Assembly: GCA_022495005.1 (NCBI GenBank)
Contig: JAGYXB010001107.1
Span: forward strand, 186,001 to 250,000
Direction of reading: 5' to 3'
Origin: Rhyacophila brunnea
Lineage: Eukaryota; Arthropoda; Insecta; Trichoptera; Rhyacophilidae
DNA length: 64,000 bases
Part shown: in pieces, positions 47,059 to 57,979 of the stretch
Layout: each line of letters starts with the position of its first letter
Position numbering within the stretch: the stretch's first letter is position 1
Position numbers and translations under genes: made by a program
Notes under the pieces: model-generated
The model's database searches: none
What the model was told of the DNA's origin: nothing
What the model saw: only the letters and a program-made list of their open reading frames with translations

Positions 47059-47088
47059 CTGAAGATGCCGAAAGGCGAAACCCGGGTC
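47059..47088 (+). ncRNA. Hammerhead-ribozyme-like core, right arm
   Basis: CTGAAGA 47059-47065, stem II GCC/GGC at 47067-47069 and 47074-47076, GAAA 47077-47080, self-complementary stem III ACCC/GGGT, cleavage C at 47088. Two pairs of stem I (GC at 47057-47058 with GC at 47089-47090) close the core. Exact mirror of the left arm. Confidence 0.6.
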
Positions 47089-47407
47089 GCAAAAAACGAC
47101 TTAAATGGAATAGTACAGAGCTTGAATCCATTAGAATTTAAATTCAAATTCCATCAAGTACCTTCGGTCGAAAGTATTAATAGTACCTTTTATATTCAAA
47201 TATCTTAAACAATAAAAAAATACGAGTATATAAATTACGTCAAAGATGTTTAAAATCTCCCTATGGAGATAGATTGTGAGTTTATAAAATTGAAGCATGA
47301 AAAACAACTAATGATCAATAAATAAAATTATCTATAAGTGATTTCACTTTGCAAGTTCATTTGCAAAGATCTGTAGTTTGTTCGATATTTTAATTATATT
47401 TTAACGG

Positions 47408-48790
47408 CCCACGTGCTCGTCGTAGGTCAAAATTGAGTTTTTATTGTATTTTCAAACCATGATCATGGACACTCCTTAAACGTTGTCGATAATCTATTTA
47501 TATAATTTTGAAGCCTTATTATCATTTATAGTTATTTTAAACATTTGATGACTGCATAAAGTATTTTTGTTACATAAAATAGTATTCTTTTAAACCTCTC
47601 GCTCTAATGTTTTAGAATATAGTCATATTTCGGTACATAACTGTGCAGTGGTGTTAAGATTTTTTACGTTTATTAATTTTTAAACGCATTTATAAAACCA
47701 TTAGTATAATTTATTAGGAGATAATTTTTGTAAAATATTCACGATAAAAAATTATATTGATAATCTCTGTGATCCCAAATTTGACAAGAATTAGGCATTT
47801 TATTATTCAAAAAATCGGCAAGATTAACACATTTGAAGATGATTCTAAAGATAGTTATTATAAGCTATGACTTTGATCATTCAAGTGTGATAAACATTTT
47901 ATGAATAATGATTGCTTTATAATAATTATTGACCTAAGAATAAGGTAGTGTTTTTTGAAATACGCCATTTCTTTTGTCATTCATTTTAAGCTACAAAATA
48001 CGGCCGTAGCCATAAATTGACAAACTATAATTAAAGTAGGGAGTAAAATTATGTTAACGCGCGTGTTTGAACATGTACCTAACCGATTTTTTTAAAAAAA
48101 ATTTTTAAACGGTACATGTTCAAACACGCGCGTTAATATCATTTTACTCCCTATTCAATTATAGTTTGATCAATTTATGGCTACGGTCGTATGTTGTAGC
48201 TTAACCACTGGGGAATGACAAAAGAAATGGCGTATTTCAAAAAAACACTACCTTATTCTTAGGTCAATAATTATTATAAAGCAATCATTATTCATAAGAT
48301 GTTTATCACACTTGAATGGTCAAAGACATAGCTTATAATAAATATCTTTAAGAATTATCTTGAAATGTGTTAATCTTGCCGATTTTTTGAATAATAAAAT
48401 GCCTAATTCTTGTCAAATTTGGGATCACAGAGATTATCAATATAATTTTTTATCGTGAATATTTACAAAAATTATCTCATAATAAATTATACTAATGGTT
48501 TTATAAATGCGTTTAAAAATTAATAAATGTAAAAAATCCTAACACCACTGCACAGTTATGTACCGAAATATGACTATATTCTAAAACATTAGAGCGAGAG
48601 GTTTAAAAGAGTACTATTTTATGTAACAAAAATACTTTATGCAGTCATCAAATATTTAAAATAACTATAAAGGATAATAAGGCTTCAAAATTATATAAAT
48701 AGATTATCTACAACGTTTAAGGAGTGTCCAGGATCATGGTTTGAAAATACAATAAAAACTCAATTTTGACCTTCGACGAGCATGTCCCCC
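47408..48790. mobile_element. 1.38-kb near-perfect palindrome (foldback element)
   Basis: Two ~690-bp arms meet near 48090-48105 at an AT-rich centre. The outer ends read CCCACGTGCTCGTCG on the left and CGACGAGCATGTCCCC on the right. Most positions pair across the arms. No ORF of note and no clear target-site duplication. A single related arm lies at 51711-52215. Confidence 0.85.
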
Positions 48791-48999
48791 CAGACATTAC
48801 GTCCAACTACTAAGTTTATTTATTTTTATATGTAGGTACTTATACATATTTGATTAATAAACGCTAATAGTTATTTATTGTTACATGCTATTTTATTATT
48901 AGACGATAATATGGCTTTCTTATTTTAATAGTTTTATGTATATGTCTAATCGCTGCCATGAACTTTAAAAGTTCTTCCATCTAACAGGCTTAACCACTG

Positions 49000-49315
49000 T
49001 ATGACAGCATTTGTTCAACACTCGCCGACCGACATATCCAGGCAATTACCACGTCATCGGTTTAGCGAGATGACATCTCCTTATCCATATGATTGTTTTA
49101 CGTTATGCCCAACTTGCACGTTTCCATGTCACATTCCACAACTCGTATTTCTGCCTTTCTTTTAGAGTAAGTGTCCACGTTTTATACATATACTTGATCA
49201 CTGGTAGCATAATATATTGGTTGAACACTTTATGGTAAATGTCACTTTTGATGATACTATTCAGGCCTCCAAATAAGTTCCATGCCAGTTTGATTCTATG
49301 GGTAATCTGTAGGTG
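49000..49315 (-). pseudogene. Very decayed RTE reverse-transcriptase fragment
   Basis: Read on the minus strand, pieces such as WTLTLKE, WNVTW and KRASWA correspond in order to the CETWTLSKRE / MERCMLG region of 60542-61277. Several frame breaks. Confidence 0.5.
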
Positions 49316-49319
49316 GATA

Positions 49320-50145
49320 TATATTAAAAAAAAAACTTAAAGGACTTTTACAGACGTGAAAATCTGTCAAATTATATCTTCCTGAGTTGTTCAAACACCT
49401 GTTTATTTATCATGATAAACGATTTTTTTTTCAACCAATTTTCACGTTGACGGAAAAACCAAAATACTTTTTTCTCGTAAAACAGCTTATTTAGAGAAAC
49501 ACCTTGCATAAAGGCCTTGAATAACATAGTCGAAAACAATTGGCACGCGTGTTTGTCCCAAAGATGTCGCTTTATACACACCTTTTGTGAAAGCCTCTTT
49601 ATTTTCATCATTCTAACGCCTCCCACTCCTCGTTTAAAAGCTATAGGTAGAAAGCAGATAGGTTAAAAGCTCTTATGTTTTGAGTTTTAGATATGGTAAG
49701 TAAGTAAGCTTTATTGTGTTAGTATAGTATTCATAAAACTTATACTATCGACTGAAAGTAGGTATGTGATGGCTTTATATGTCGATGGGTTGGTTAGTTC
49801 ACAGATACTGTAGTATGTCTAGTTTTTTTTTTTACTGAAATTGCAATATTATACAAAAAACGCCGGTCTGATTCACACCTTTACGCTGTAAAAATATTTT
49901 ACGTCCAAATAGGGTATTTTAAAAGACATTGTCTTGGTCATATACATACATAATATGTCCATTCTACCTTCCATTTTCAATTGATTTGAAATTCTAGATT
50001 TTCTCAAAACATACAAAACTGAACACACAATAATATAATATGTGCACGAGCACGAATGTATATAATGACAAGTATATGAACAGTATAAGTAAATTATTAT
50101 TTACACAAAAAAATAAAAATTTTCCAATTTGATGTACTAATATAC
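49320..50145. other. No feature recognised
   Basis: The 84-aa minus-strand frame at 49372-49626 starts just beside the decayed RTE fragment and matches nothing I know. Confidence 0.35.
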
Positions 50146-50157
50146 TATGCGGGAGCT

Positions 50158-50512
50158 TATGGATTGCAATACCGGTATTTCAAAACCAATATCCAAGTAT
50201 TTTTCGATACCGAAATACCGGTTTTCAAAATCAAACAATACCGATATATACAATGGAAACAAATGTTTTAATTAACACAAAAATAGGACTGTATTTTTGT
50301 CATATTACGCGATGTTTGGTTTACTTCCGTGGCCCTTGACACATGCTATAAAATATTAATATTTTAAGATTTTTATAATATTTTTATTGGTAGAGACTTC
50401 TGTTTCTTTTTCAATTATTATTTTACGAATACCAGTATTAAAGCTGATATTCAATAAGTAATACAGAAATACCGTTATTGGTGTTCTCATTCGTTACATA
50501 TTGCAATCCCTA
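50158..50512. mobile_element. 355-bp hAT-like MITE
   Basis: Ends TATGGATTGCAATACCGG and (inverted) TTGCAATCCCTA, flanked by CGGGAGCT and CCGGAGCT, an 8-bp duplication with one mismatch. ATACCGGT-type repeats are sub-terminal at both ends. Confidence 0.7.
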
Positions 50513-50574
50513 CCGGAGCTATTGCTGTTCAAGTGTTTATGGTTGTATTACAGAATAATGCGCTCCTTGAAGTA

Positions 50575-50815
50575 AAAAATGATGACCAAGCGGTAAAGTA
50601 TCGGTCTATAATTTCATGCACCCTAGGCTTAAATCCTGAATCTGGCAAATTTATATGTCGTTTTTTTAAAATGTGCTTAATACCCAGAGCATGAATTTAA
50701 TAAGTTGAGCAAATGGCTTTAATCTATTTATCGTAAAAACTAAAATCTGACAACACAACATTCACCCTGCGGAAGCCGAATAATATGATCTTTTTAGGAT
50801 CGAGCTATATTGGTA
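50575..50815 (+). mobile_element. SINE family 1, diverged copy
   Basis: GACCAAGCGGTAAAGTATCG as head, GCTTAAATCCTGAATCTGGC as B-box region, then ATTTATCGTAAAAACT and GGATCGAGCTATATTGG. More diverged than the 36056 copy. Confidence 0.65.
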
Positions 50816-50817
50816 TG

Positions 50818-51150
50818 TTTTCAATTTCAATTTATTTATTTTACATATTGTAGACATTACAAATTATACGTTTAAGACGTTCACAACATGACATTTAGAA
50901 GCAAAGAAATATTAATAAAACAGTATTAGGTTATGTAACAAAAGAGATAGATCAGTATTAAGTTATTCTATAGTATAAATGTGTATATTATACAAAAAAT
51001 ATAAAGTATATGGGTACAAAAAAGTACACCGGATGAGTTAAGCAGATCCTATTTTAAGAATATATAAAATAACGTCCACCTATACTCATCCTCACGTAGA
51101 TGGAATATATCAACATCCGAAGCGATTTGGTTGAACAGAGTTATTGCCGA
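50818..51150 (-). mobile_element. Jockey/CR1-type LINE 3' fragment
   Basis: 3' UTR plus the last codons of the ORF on the minus strand (AACGTCCACCTATACTCATC, CGAAGCGATTTGGTTGAA). Breaks at 51150 into unrelated DNA. Confidence 0.85.
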
Positions 51151-51154
51151 GTTC

Positions 51155-51705
51155 CAGAGTTACGTATGTAAAAAAACATGTTTAGATCTAATTCACCAAA
51201 AATTGTAAAGAGCGACTCAATTTTTTTAGCTATATTCCCATATTCAGAATGGCGAAAATATCTGCATAATATGTTATAAGTATTAATATTCATTACAAAA
51301 ACGTAAAAAAAATATGGCCACAATTGAGCTTAATCCACTAACCTTTCCCTTGCCTAAGGCGTATTCATGTCCGACGGTAATACAAGCACAAGTTTAATTT
51401 TAATAAAAAATGAGTGCAAAAAAATATTTAATTGTCTGAGTACACGAAAAGAAGAAGAGAAAAAATCATTGTTAGATAACTTCACGTTAAATTAAGAAAA
51501 GTAAAATCGCACCGCCAGGAGATGTTTAAATATTTGACAGGCAGACATTTTCTGAAACAAATATTGAAATTATCAAAATTGTTAAAAGGTTAATGGACCC
51601 ACAATCAATGATAATTTAACTTTTCTACTGTCAAATAACCTTTAAGATCACTCATTTTAAAAAGTTTTAAGTGATATCACCTGTATAGTACGAGTATTAC
51701 AATAA
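51155..51705. other. No feature recognised
   Basis: AT-rich; nothing supported. Confidence 0.35.
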
Positions 51706-51710
51706 TAAGA

Positions 51711-52215
51711 GGGGACATGCTCAGCGTAGGTCAAAATGGAGCTTTTATTCTATTTATAAAGCATGATCCTGGACATTCCTTAAACGTTGTAGATAATCTT
51801 TTTATATAATTTTAAAGCCTTATTATCTTTTATATTTATTTTAAACATTTGATGACTGCATAAAGTATTTTTATTACATAAAATAGTATTCTTTTAAACC
51901 TCTCGCTCTAATGTTTTAGAATATAGTCATATTTCAGTACATAAATGTGCAGTGGTGTTAAGATTTTTTACATTTATTAATTTTTAAACGCATTTATAAA
52001 ACCATCCGTATAATTTATGTCGACATTATTATAGTGAAATATTTACGATAAAAAATTATATTGATAATATCTGTGATCCCAAATTTGACAAGAATTAGGC
52101 ATTTTATTATTCAAAAAATGGGCAAGATTAACACATTTGAAGATAATTCTAAAGATACTTATTATAAGCTATGTCTTTGACCATTCAAGTGTAATAAACA
52201 TCCTATGAATAATAA
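51711..52215. mobile_element. Single arm of the 47408-48790 foldback family
   Basis: Starts GGGGACATGCTCAGCGTAGG and follows the left arm of the palindrome for about 500 bases, up to GTAATAAACATCCTATGAA. The second arm is missing. Confidence 0.8.
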
Positions 52216-52429
52216 TTGATATACATAATAATATGTCCCTGATAACTATTGAATACCGGCTTTAAAATCACCAAAAAAATAATCATAAAAGTAAAAACCA
52301 GAATGTTTTCCTAGAGCAATATTAACTTATCTATTTATGGATGATATCCAGTAGGTAATGCACTGACAATTAATGAAGAACTTCTTGTCTCAAGAATTTC
52401 GAAAACTGTTTTAAGATCAGCACTCCGTT

Positions 52430-52535
52430 CTCATCATATCAGCCTGAATCTACTCACTTGTAGGCGAAGATCTTGTCAAGCTGATTCAATTATTTTTCTC
52501 GAACTTTTGCATTGCATTGCCACATACTTCTTACT
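52430..52535 (-). pseudogene. RTE 3'-end scrap
   Basis: ATCATATCAGCCTGAATCTA and TGCATTGCATTGCCACATAC match the 3' end of the RTE copy at 60542 on the minus strand. Confidence 0.6.
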
Positions 52536-52581
52536 TACCAATGAATGTCTATTGGTGATATTTTATTGATTTTCTTAATTA

Positions 52582-53770
52582 CAATTTTAATTTATTTATT
52601 TTTTATCAAATTGTGGACATTACAAATTATAATTTTAAGACGTTCACAACACGACATGAAATATTATTATAAAGAAAGAAACTAGTAATAAAATCGATAA
52701 AAATGAAAATATAAACATACAAAACCAGTAAAAATACAATTATAAATCTATAGTAGTTTAACATTATATTATTTAGAAGAACACTAACTGAGAGAGTATA
52801 TCACAACCAACAGAAAAAAACTTTCTTTGAAAAAAGTAAGCCAACCGGTCGGGAATCGAACCCGGCATCTCCAACGGGTAAACGCCCCAAACTCGTCGCA
52901 TTCAGCCATTATGCTACGGAAGACATACTAATGACGACAAATATTTAAGCTATTGGCTATTAAATACCTACCACTCAGCGCTCTTCGAAATCATGTTACT
53001 TCGGCAATCGATTTTTGTTTATTAAATCAAAGTAGGTAGTTATTTTACTATTACAACGATTACTAACCGACGTCTAGGAATTTCTCCAATATTTTTTAAG
53101 CAACTTCTTGTACTTGCTAATAATTTTTAATTAACTATTTCTTTTATTCAAACGAATAATTCACAAGATTTAAGAATATATCATTCTGATTATTGAACAT
53201 TATGAGTGGTAGGTATTTAATAGCCAATAGCTTAAATATTTGTCGTCATTAGTATGTCTTCCGTAGCATAATGGCTGAATGCGACTAGTTTGGGGCGTTT
53301 ACCCGTTGGAGATGCCGGGTTCGATTCCCGACCGGTTGGCTTACTTTTTTCAAAGAAAGTTTTTTTCTGTTGGTTGTGATATACTCTCTCAGTTAGTGTT
53401 CTTCTAAATAATATAATGTTCAATAATCAGAATGATATATTCTTAAATCTTGTGAATTATTCGTTTGAATAAAAGAAATAGTTAATTAATAACTATAGTA
53501 GTTTGCTAAGGAGACCCTATTTTAAGAATTAATATAATAGCGTCCACCTTAACTCACCCTCACGCAAGTGGATATCAATACCCGCAGCAATTTGGTTGAA
53601 TATGGTTATCACCCTCCCAATTGGCATTACCAGTGACAGGTTGGTTCTGCACCTTGGGAGAATAAATATCTGATCCTGTATATTTCTAAGATAGTTATCA
53701 GGGACACACAGGTCAACACTGCCCAGAATGGCAGAGTTCTCATTTATACCTCTAGCTAAATATATACATA
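52582..53770 (-). mobile_element. Jockey/CR1-type LINE fragment split by SINE dimer
   Basis: 3' UTR at 52582-52759, C-terminal coding part at 53505-53770 (minus strand: PDNYLRNIQDQIFILPRCRT). The gap is the 733-bp insertion 52760-53492 with a 12-bp duplication. Confidence 0.85.
52760..53492. mobile_element. Inverted SINE family 2 dimer, single 12-bp TSD
   Basis: Flanked by CTATAGTAGTTT at 52748-52759 and 53493-53504. Inverted arms 52760-52977 and 53203-53438 each hold a tRNA-like unit (A box TAGCATAATGGCTGAATGCG, B box GGGTTCGATTCCCGACC on the plus strand of the right arm). The left unit, on the minus strand, is more complete and has the TTCTTAAATCTTGTGAATTA block at its 5' side; the right unit starts mid-head and has that block at its 3' side. 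Confidence 0.85.
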
Positions 53771-53806
53771 GTATCATATTGTGAAAAAATGGTAATTTTC
53801 TTATTT

Positions 53807-54055
53807 GATTAATTATTTGTTTAATTAAATAAAACACAATTTCATAGTACCTAACCCACTTTAATAATTAAATTTTGTATCGGTTTCGCCCTCTTAAAAT
53901 TTGTTTAAAAAGTTGATAATGTCCCTTTGAAAACGACAAAACCGGTACAAAATGTAATTAATAAAGTAGAATAAGTACTATATAATTGTGTTTTATTTAA
54001 TTAAACAAATAATTAAACAAATAATACAACGCAGTTCCACCATGAATTGACAGTT
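53807..54055. mobile_element. Inverted-repeat element with hammerhead-like cores
   Basis: Left arm TTTAATTAAATAAAACACAA ... GGTTTCGCCC and right arm ... AACCGGTAC ... TTGTGTTTTATTTAATTAAA are inverted. On the plus strand 53913-53947 reads TTGATAA, T, GTC, loop, GAC, AAA, ACCGGTA. The left arm's complement has GAAACCGATA. Similar blocks at 9200-9305 and 25000-25140. Confidence 0.55.
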
Positions 54056-54059
54056 AACA

Positions 54060-54780
54060 CTATAAAAGATAATTTTCTGTCATATAAGTAAATTAATTGT
54101 AGTAAATAAACAATACACATATTATGTATATAATTTAATAATACACAGGATCACTTCCACCCCCTTAACATATTGCCATAATTATATTATGGTAGATAAT
54201 TAAAGAATGTATCTTGATATAAAATAAAAGAATTTTTCTATTTGTAAATAAAGTTCACGTAGACGCACCGTAGGCTTACCGTAGCATTTGCGTAGAGCCC
54301 CGTCGCTTTCTTTTATTTGCTATTTTTCAAATACACCTTCAAGTAAGCAACAAGCTATAAACAGGGGTGAGGGGCAATATATGTGTCGTCGCACACAATA
54401 TAAGTATTGTATGAAATCTGAGATCTTCTCGGAAACATAGGCAGAAGCTTAGAACCATATAAAACAATAAAGATCAATTTACATTTAAATTGTATAGTTT
54501 CAATGACATCCGCAGTAGAGTAGTGGCAGAATATATTATAATCCCGCTTCTATTAAATGTTTTTTTTTTAATATCGTTCGGATTTAAATAATTTTTATTA
54601 ACAGATTATGCTATACAAAGTTGAAAACATCACATAAACACACATTGTACTTCATAAATCACATAGATGAATATTGTGATCTCATCTGAAATTAAGCCGG
54701 GAACCACCGATATAGAAAGCCAGATCATTTTATTCAGAAATAATCAAAAATAACTTTAAATTCTAATGGATTTAAGTTAA
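54060..54780. other. No feature recognised
   Basis: AT-rich; nothing supported. Confidence 0.35.
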
Positions 54781-54794
54781 AAAATATTTTTTTA

Positions 54795-55440
54795 GTGGTT
54801 ATTTTTGTCTGAGGTTGTCAAATTGTGTGTATTCAATAAAGTTATTTTTTATATTAATACTATCAACCGAAGGTTTGAATTTAAATTCTAATTGGCTTAA
54901 GTTTTGTATTATTCCATTTCAGTCGTTTTTTGCGATGCGATTTCATAATATTATATTTTACTGCCAATATACAATTTAAAGTATTTTTAATAATCAATTC
55001 ATACAGTAGAACCTCGATATACGGACTAATGTGAGTGAGGGGGTATCCGTTAAAGCCGAAAGTCCGTTATATAAAAACACAAACAAAATCCTGTTTCTAA
55101 TGGATTTAAGTCTTGTGCTATTCCATTTGAGTATTTTTTTGCGACCAGGGTTTCACCTTTCGGAATCTTCAAGCACTATGTGCACTCACCAAAAGGTAAA
55201 TACACACTGAAAATGAAGACAGTTAATTATAACTTATATAATAAATTAATACAAATGGCGACACCCGGGTTTCAAAAAACGACTCAAATGAAATAGTAAA
55301 AAACTTAAATCCATTAGGATTTAAATTCAAATTCCATTAAGTACCCTCAGTTGATAGAATTAATATTAAAACTAACTTTATTAAATACATACAATTTGAC
55401 AACCTCAGAGAACAGCTGATATTATATAACCACTAGAAAA
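54795..55440. mobile_element. Second Penelope-like remnant (inverted arms)
   Basis: The outer arms (AGTGGTTAT... and ...ATATAACCACT) are inverted. Inside, TTCCATTTGAGTATTTTTTTGC and a decayed hammerhead-like core (55143-55172, minus strand) match the 46480-47185 family. A 60-70-bp insert at 55004-55070 begins CAGTAGAACCTCGATATACG, like the end of a pogo/Tigger-type element next to TA. Confidence 0.55.
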
Positions 55441-55620
55441 ATGTTTTTGAAAAAAATACGACACCCAGCTGCCATACGACTATGTACTCTAACCACTAAG
55501 CTATGTGTATCCTATCTAATTGGGACGAAGTGAAGTAGTGGTTTTTACAATTGTCACTGGAGCGCTTTCTAAATTTTGCTATTATTTGGCATTCGGCTTT
55601 TGTTTTTTAAATCAAAGTGT
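55440..55620 (-). mobile_element. SINE family 2, decayed copy
   Basis: On the minus strand the tRNA-like part is heavily mutated. ATACGACACCCAGC, GGAGCGCTTTCTAAATT and GCATTCGGCTTTTGTTTTTT match complements of the 44322 copy. A TTCTTAAATCTTGTG block follows. Confidence 0.5.
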
Positions 55621-55629
55621 TGCATTCTT

Positions 55630-56155
55630 AAATCTTGTGATTTATGAATTACTTTGTTCTGAATTTCTTCACGAGGCGGTCAAGATTTAAACCGAATTAA
55701 ATAACTATTACTTCGTTGTAATGTAAAAACCGAGCGGATTCGATCCCACAATTAGCAAACATTTAATTGTTTTTTTTCAACTGTATGTTCGATACCAATA
55801 AAAAAAACCGATTAAGCTGTAAAATGGCAGCAACCGCTCTCCATAAAGTTTGTTAATATAGCCTCCACTCTATGCAGGCCTTCATTATCCATGTAGTAAT
55901 TGAAAGGGGAATTTACTAACATCACCTGTATATTCGTTTTAAAAACATCATTTATTATAATAATAGATAACGTTAATAACCTAAAGGAATTTAAAGTTAA
56001 ATTGTTTAAAATGTCATCTTTAACAAGATTTATTTTTTGACGAAATTACAACTATTTTTTGTAGGGTAGTAAAAATATCCATGACAATACGAATAAGTTT
56101 CCTTTTGTCACCTATAAAGCAGAGGGTTGTTACATATTATACCCTTACTGGTGTA
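55630..56155. other. No feature recognised
   Basis: AT-rich; nothing supported. Confidence 0.35.
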
Positions 56156-56159
56156 TCAA

Positions 56160-56445
56160 TCTCAATATATTATGTATCTTAGGTGGACGCTATTTTATAA
56201 ATTTTTAAAATAGGGTCTTCTTAGCAAACTCGGTGTACTTCTTTGAACTACACTATAGATGTATAATTATTGTATTTTCACTGCGTTTGTACATTTATAT
56301 TATTTTCTCTTTTTATATTTTCATTTTTATCCCTTTTATTACTTTTCTTTTTCTTTCTTCTTTATAATAATATTTCGTGTCATGTTGTGAACGTCTTAAA
56401 CTTATAATTTGTAATGTCTAAAATATGTAAAAAAAAAAAAAAAGA
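56160..56445 (+). mobile_element. Jockey/CR1-type LINE 3' end with A-rich tail
   Basis: Plus-strand copy: AGGTGGACGCTATTTTATAA, the 3' UTR GTCATGTTGTGAACGTCTTA, and a 15-A tail near 56430. Only the last codons and UTR remain; it is the only copy in this orientation. Confidence 0.85.
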
Positions 56446-56529
56446 ATCCATTGAAAATTGAATTAATGCACATTTTATGTAGATTGGCAGTCATTATTAA
56501 ATTCAAATATATTATAATTGTTAATAAAC

Positions 56530-57110
56530 TATTTTTTTATTCAACGAATAATTTATAAGATTTAAAAATGTAACATTCTTTTATTGAAAATAATTTTCAA
56601 AAAAATATATACTCAATGGTTATATATATCTCAGAAATGTTTTCAAATTATGTATATTATTATAATACTCGTATTTTAATTATTATTTTCATACATTTTC
56701 AGTTAATTACGCTGACTGCTGTTTCGGGCTATAAAACTGTAACGTTCTAAGATAACTAATGCTATATACATTAAACAGCATTCGTGCTTAGATGGTTACT
56801 ATATATATTATATAACGACAGAGTGTATAATGTTAATATCTGCTTTAGTTCTCATTCACAACAGTCACGTAGTGATCATCTTTTTTTATAACATACATTT
56901 TAATACAGATATGTATTAGGAACCATTCGCAAGATAAATTTACACACAGTTTTCATACGGATTACTAGAGTATAATATGCTTAATAACTTTTCACTTCGG
57001 CTCTATGATAAAAATGATGTAATATATTATTCTAAAAATATTTTTTTTATATACTTATATTATTTTTATATACTTACTACTTATTTGTTTTGTAATTTTA
57101 ATTTAATTTA
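56530..57110. other. Unassigned; SINE family 2 terminal block at the start
   Basis: TATTCAACGAATAATTTATA followed by AGATTTAAAAATGTAACATT is the minus-strand terminal block of SINE family 2. The rest is AT-rich and unassigned. Confidence 0.4.
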
Positions 57111-57118
57111 ATTTAATT

Positions 57119-57655
57119 CAAGTTTTATTAATTTGTGCCTACATATTATATTGAACATTACGAATTATTAATTTAAGACGTTCACAACACGACATTTAGA
57201 AATAAAGAAATATTATTAAAACAGTATTATAAAAAAAACAGATCAATATTAAGTTATTAAATAGTGGAAAAGTGTAAATACAAAGATATATAAATTAGAT
57301 ACAAATGAGCAAAGCAGACCCTATTTTAAGAATTTATAAAACAACGTCCACCTATACTCATCCTCACGTAGGTGGAATATATCAACATCCGAAGCGATTT
57401 GGTTGAACGGAGTTATTGCCCTCCCAATTGGCATCACCTATAATAGCAGGTTAGTTCTGCTCCTTGGGAGAATAAAAACTGATGCTCTCGATTTCTAAGA
57501 TAGTTATCAGTGACACACAAGTCAATACTACGAGTACCTAGAATGGCACAATTCTCATTTACACAACATATAAAAGTATAAGGGCAAATATTGATTTCTT
57601 CTAGCATTTCAACTTCAGTATGTAAGCATAGAGAAAGGAAGTTGGATAAAGCCAC
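57119..57655 (-). pseudogene. Jockey/CR1-type LINE 3' fragment
   Basis: 3' UTR followed on the minus strand by a diverged C-terminus (ORF 57434-57655: SIDLCVTDNYLRNREHQFLF). Frame is broken between this ORF and the stop region. Confidence 0.85.
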
Positions 57656-57690
57656 AAATCTACTACATTTATATTAATACAAGTGCATAT

Positions 57691-57975
57691 CATGTGTGTC
57701 GCAGAGTTCAAAACCCGTTATAACACTTTTTCATTATGTTAAGAAAATCAACAAAAACTTTTTTAATTAAAAAGGTTTTTGAATGTTTCAGTAGTGTTAT
57801 AGTGTCATTTGATAGACACATTGATTTTGTTTCATAAATGACAGTTAATCGTAGTGGCTTTTGAAAGAGGTGATAAATTTTTTATGTAGAGATTTTAATA
57901 ACGAATCCAACGATATATATATCTTAAATATTTCAAAAAAGTGTTATTGTGGGTTTTGAAACACAGCGACACATG
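57691..57975. mobile_element. 285-bp MITE, ~45-bp inverted ends
   Basis: CATGTGTGTCGC...TTCAAAACCC...AACACTTTTT at the left pairs with AAAAAGTGTTATTGTGGGTT then TTGAAACACAGCGACACATG at the right. No target-site duplication was resolved. Confidence 0.7.
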
Positions 57976-57979
57976 ACGT

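Larger units (their letters stand above)
46480..47185 (-). mobile_element. Penelope-like element remnant with inverted arms
   Basis: Two inverted arms (about 46480-46635 and 46975-47185) flank a minus-strand ORF. Each arm carries the same hammerhead-like core. In Penelope-like elements such cores sit in the terminal repeats, and copies often show inverted or partial repeats. The GIY-YIG and RT domains are absent; this is a short, 5'-side remnant. Confidence 0.65.
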
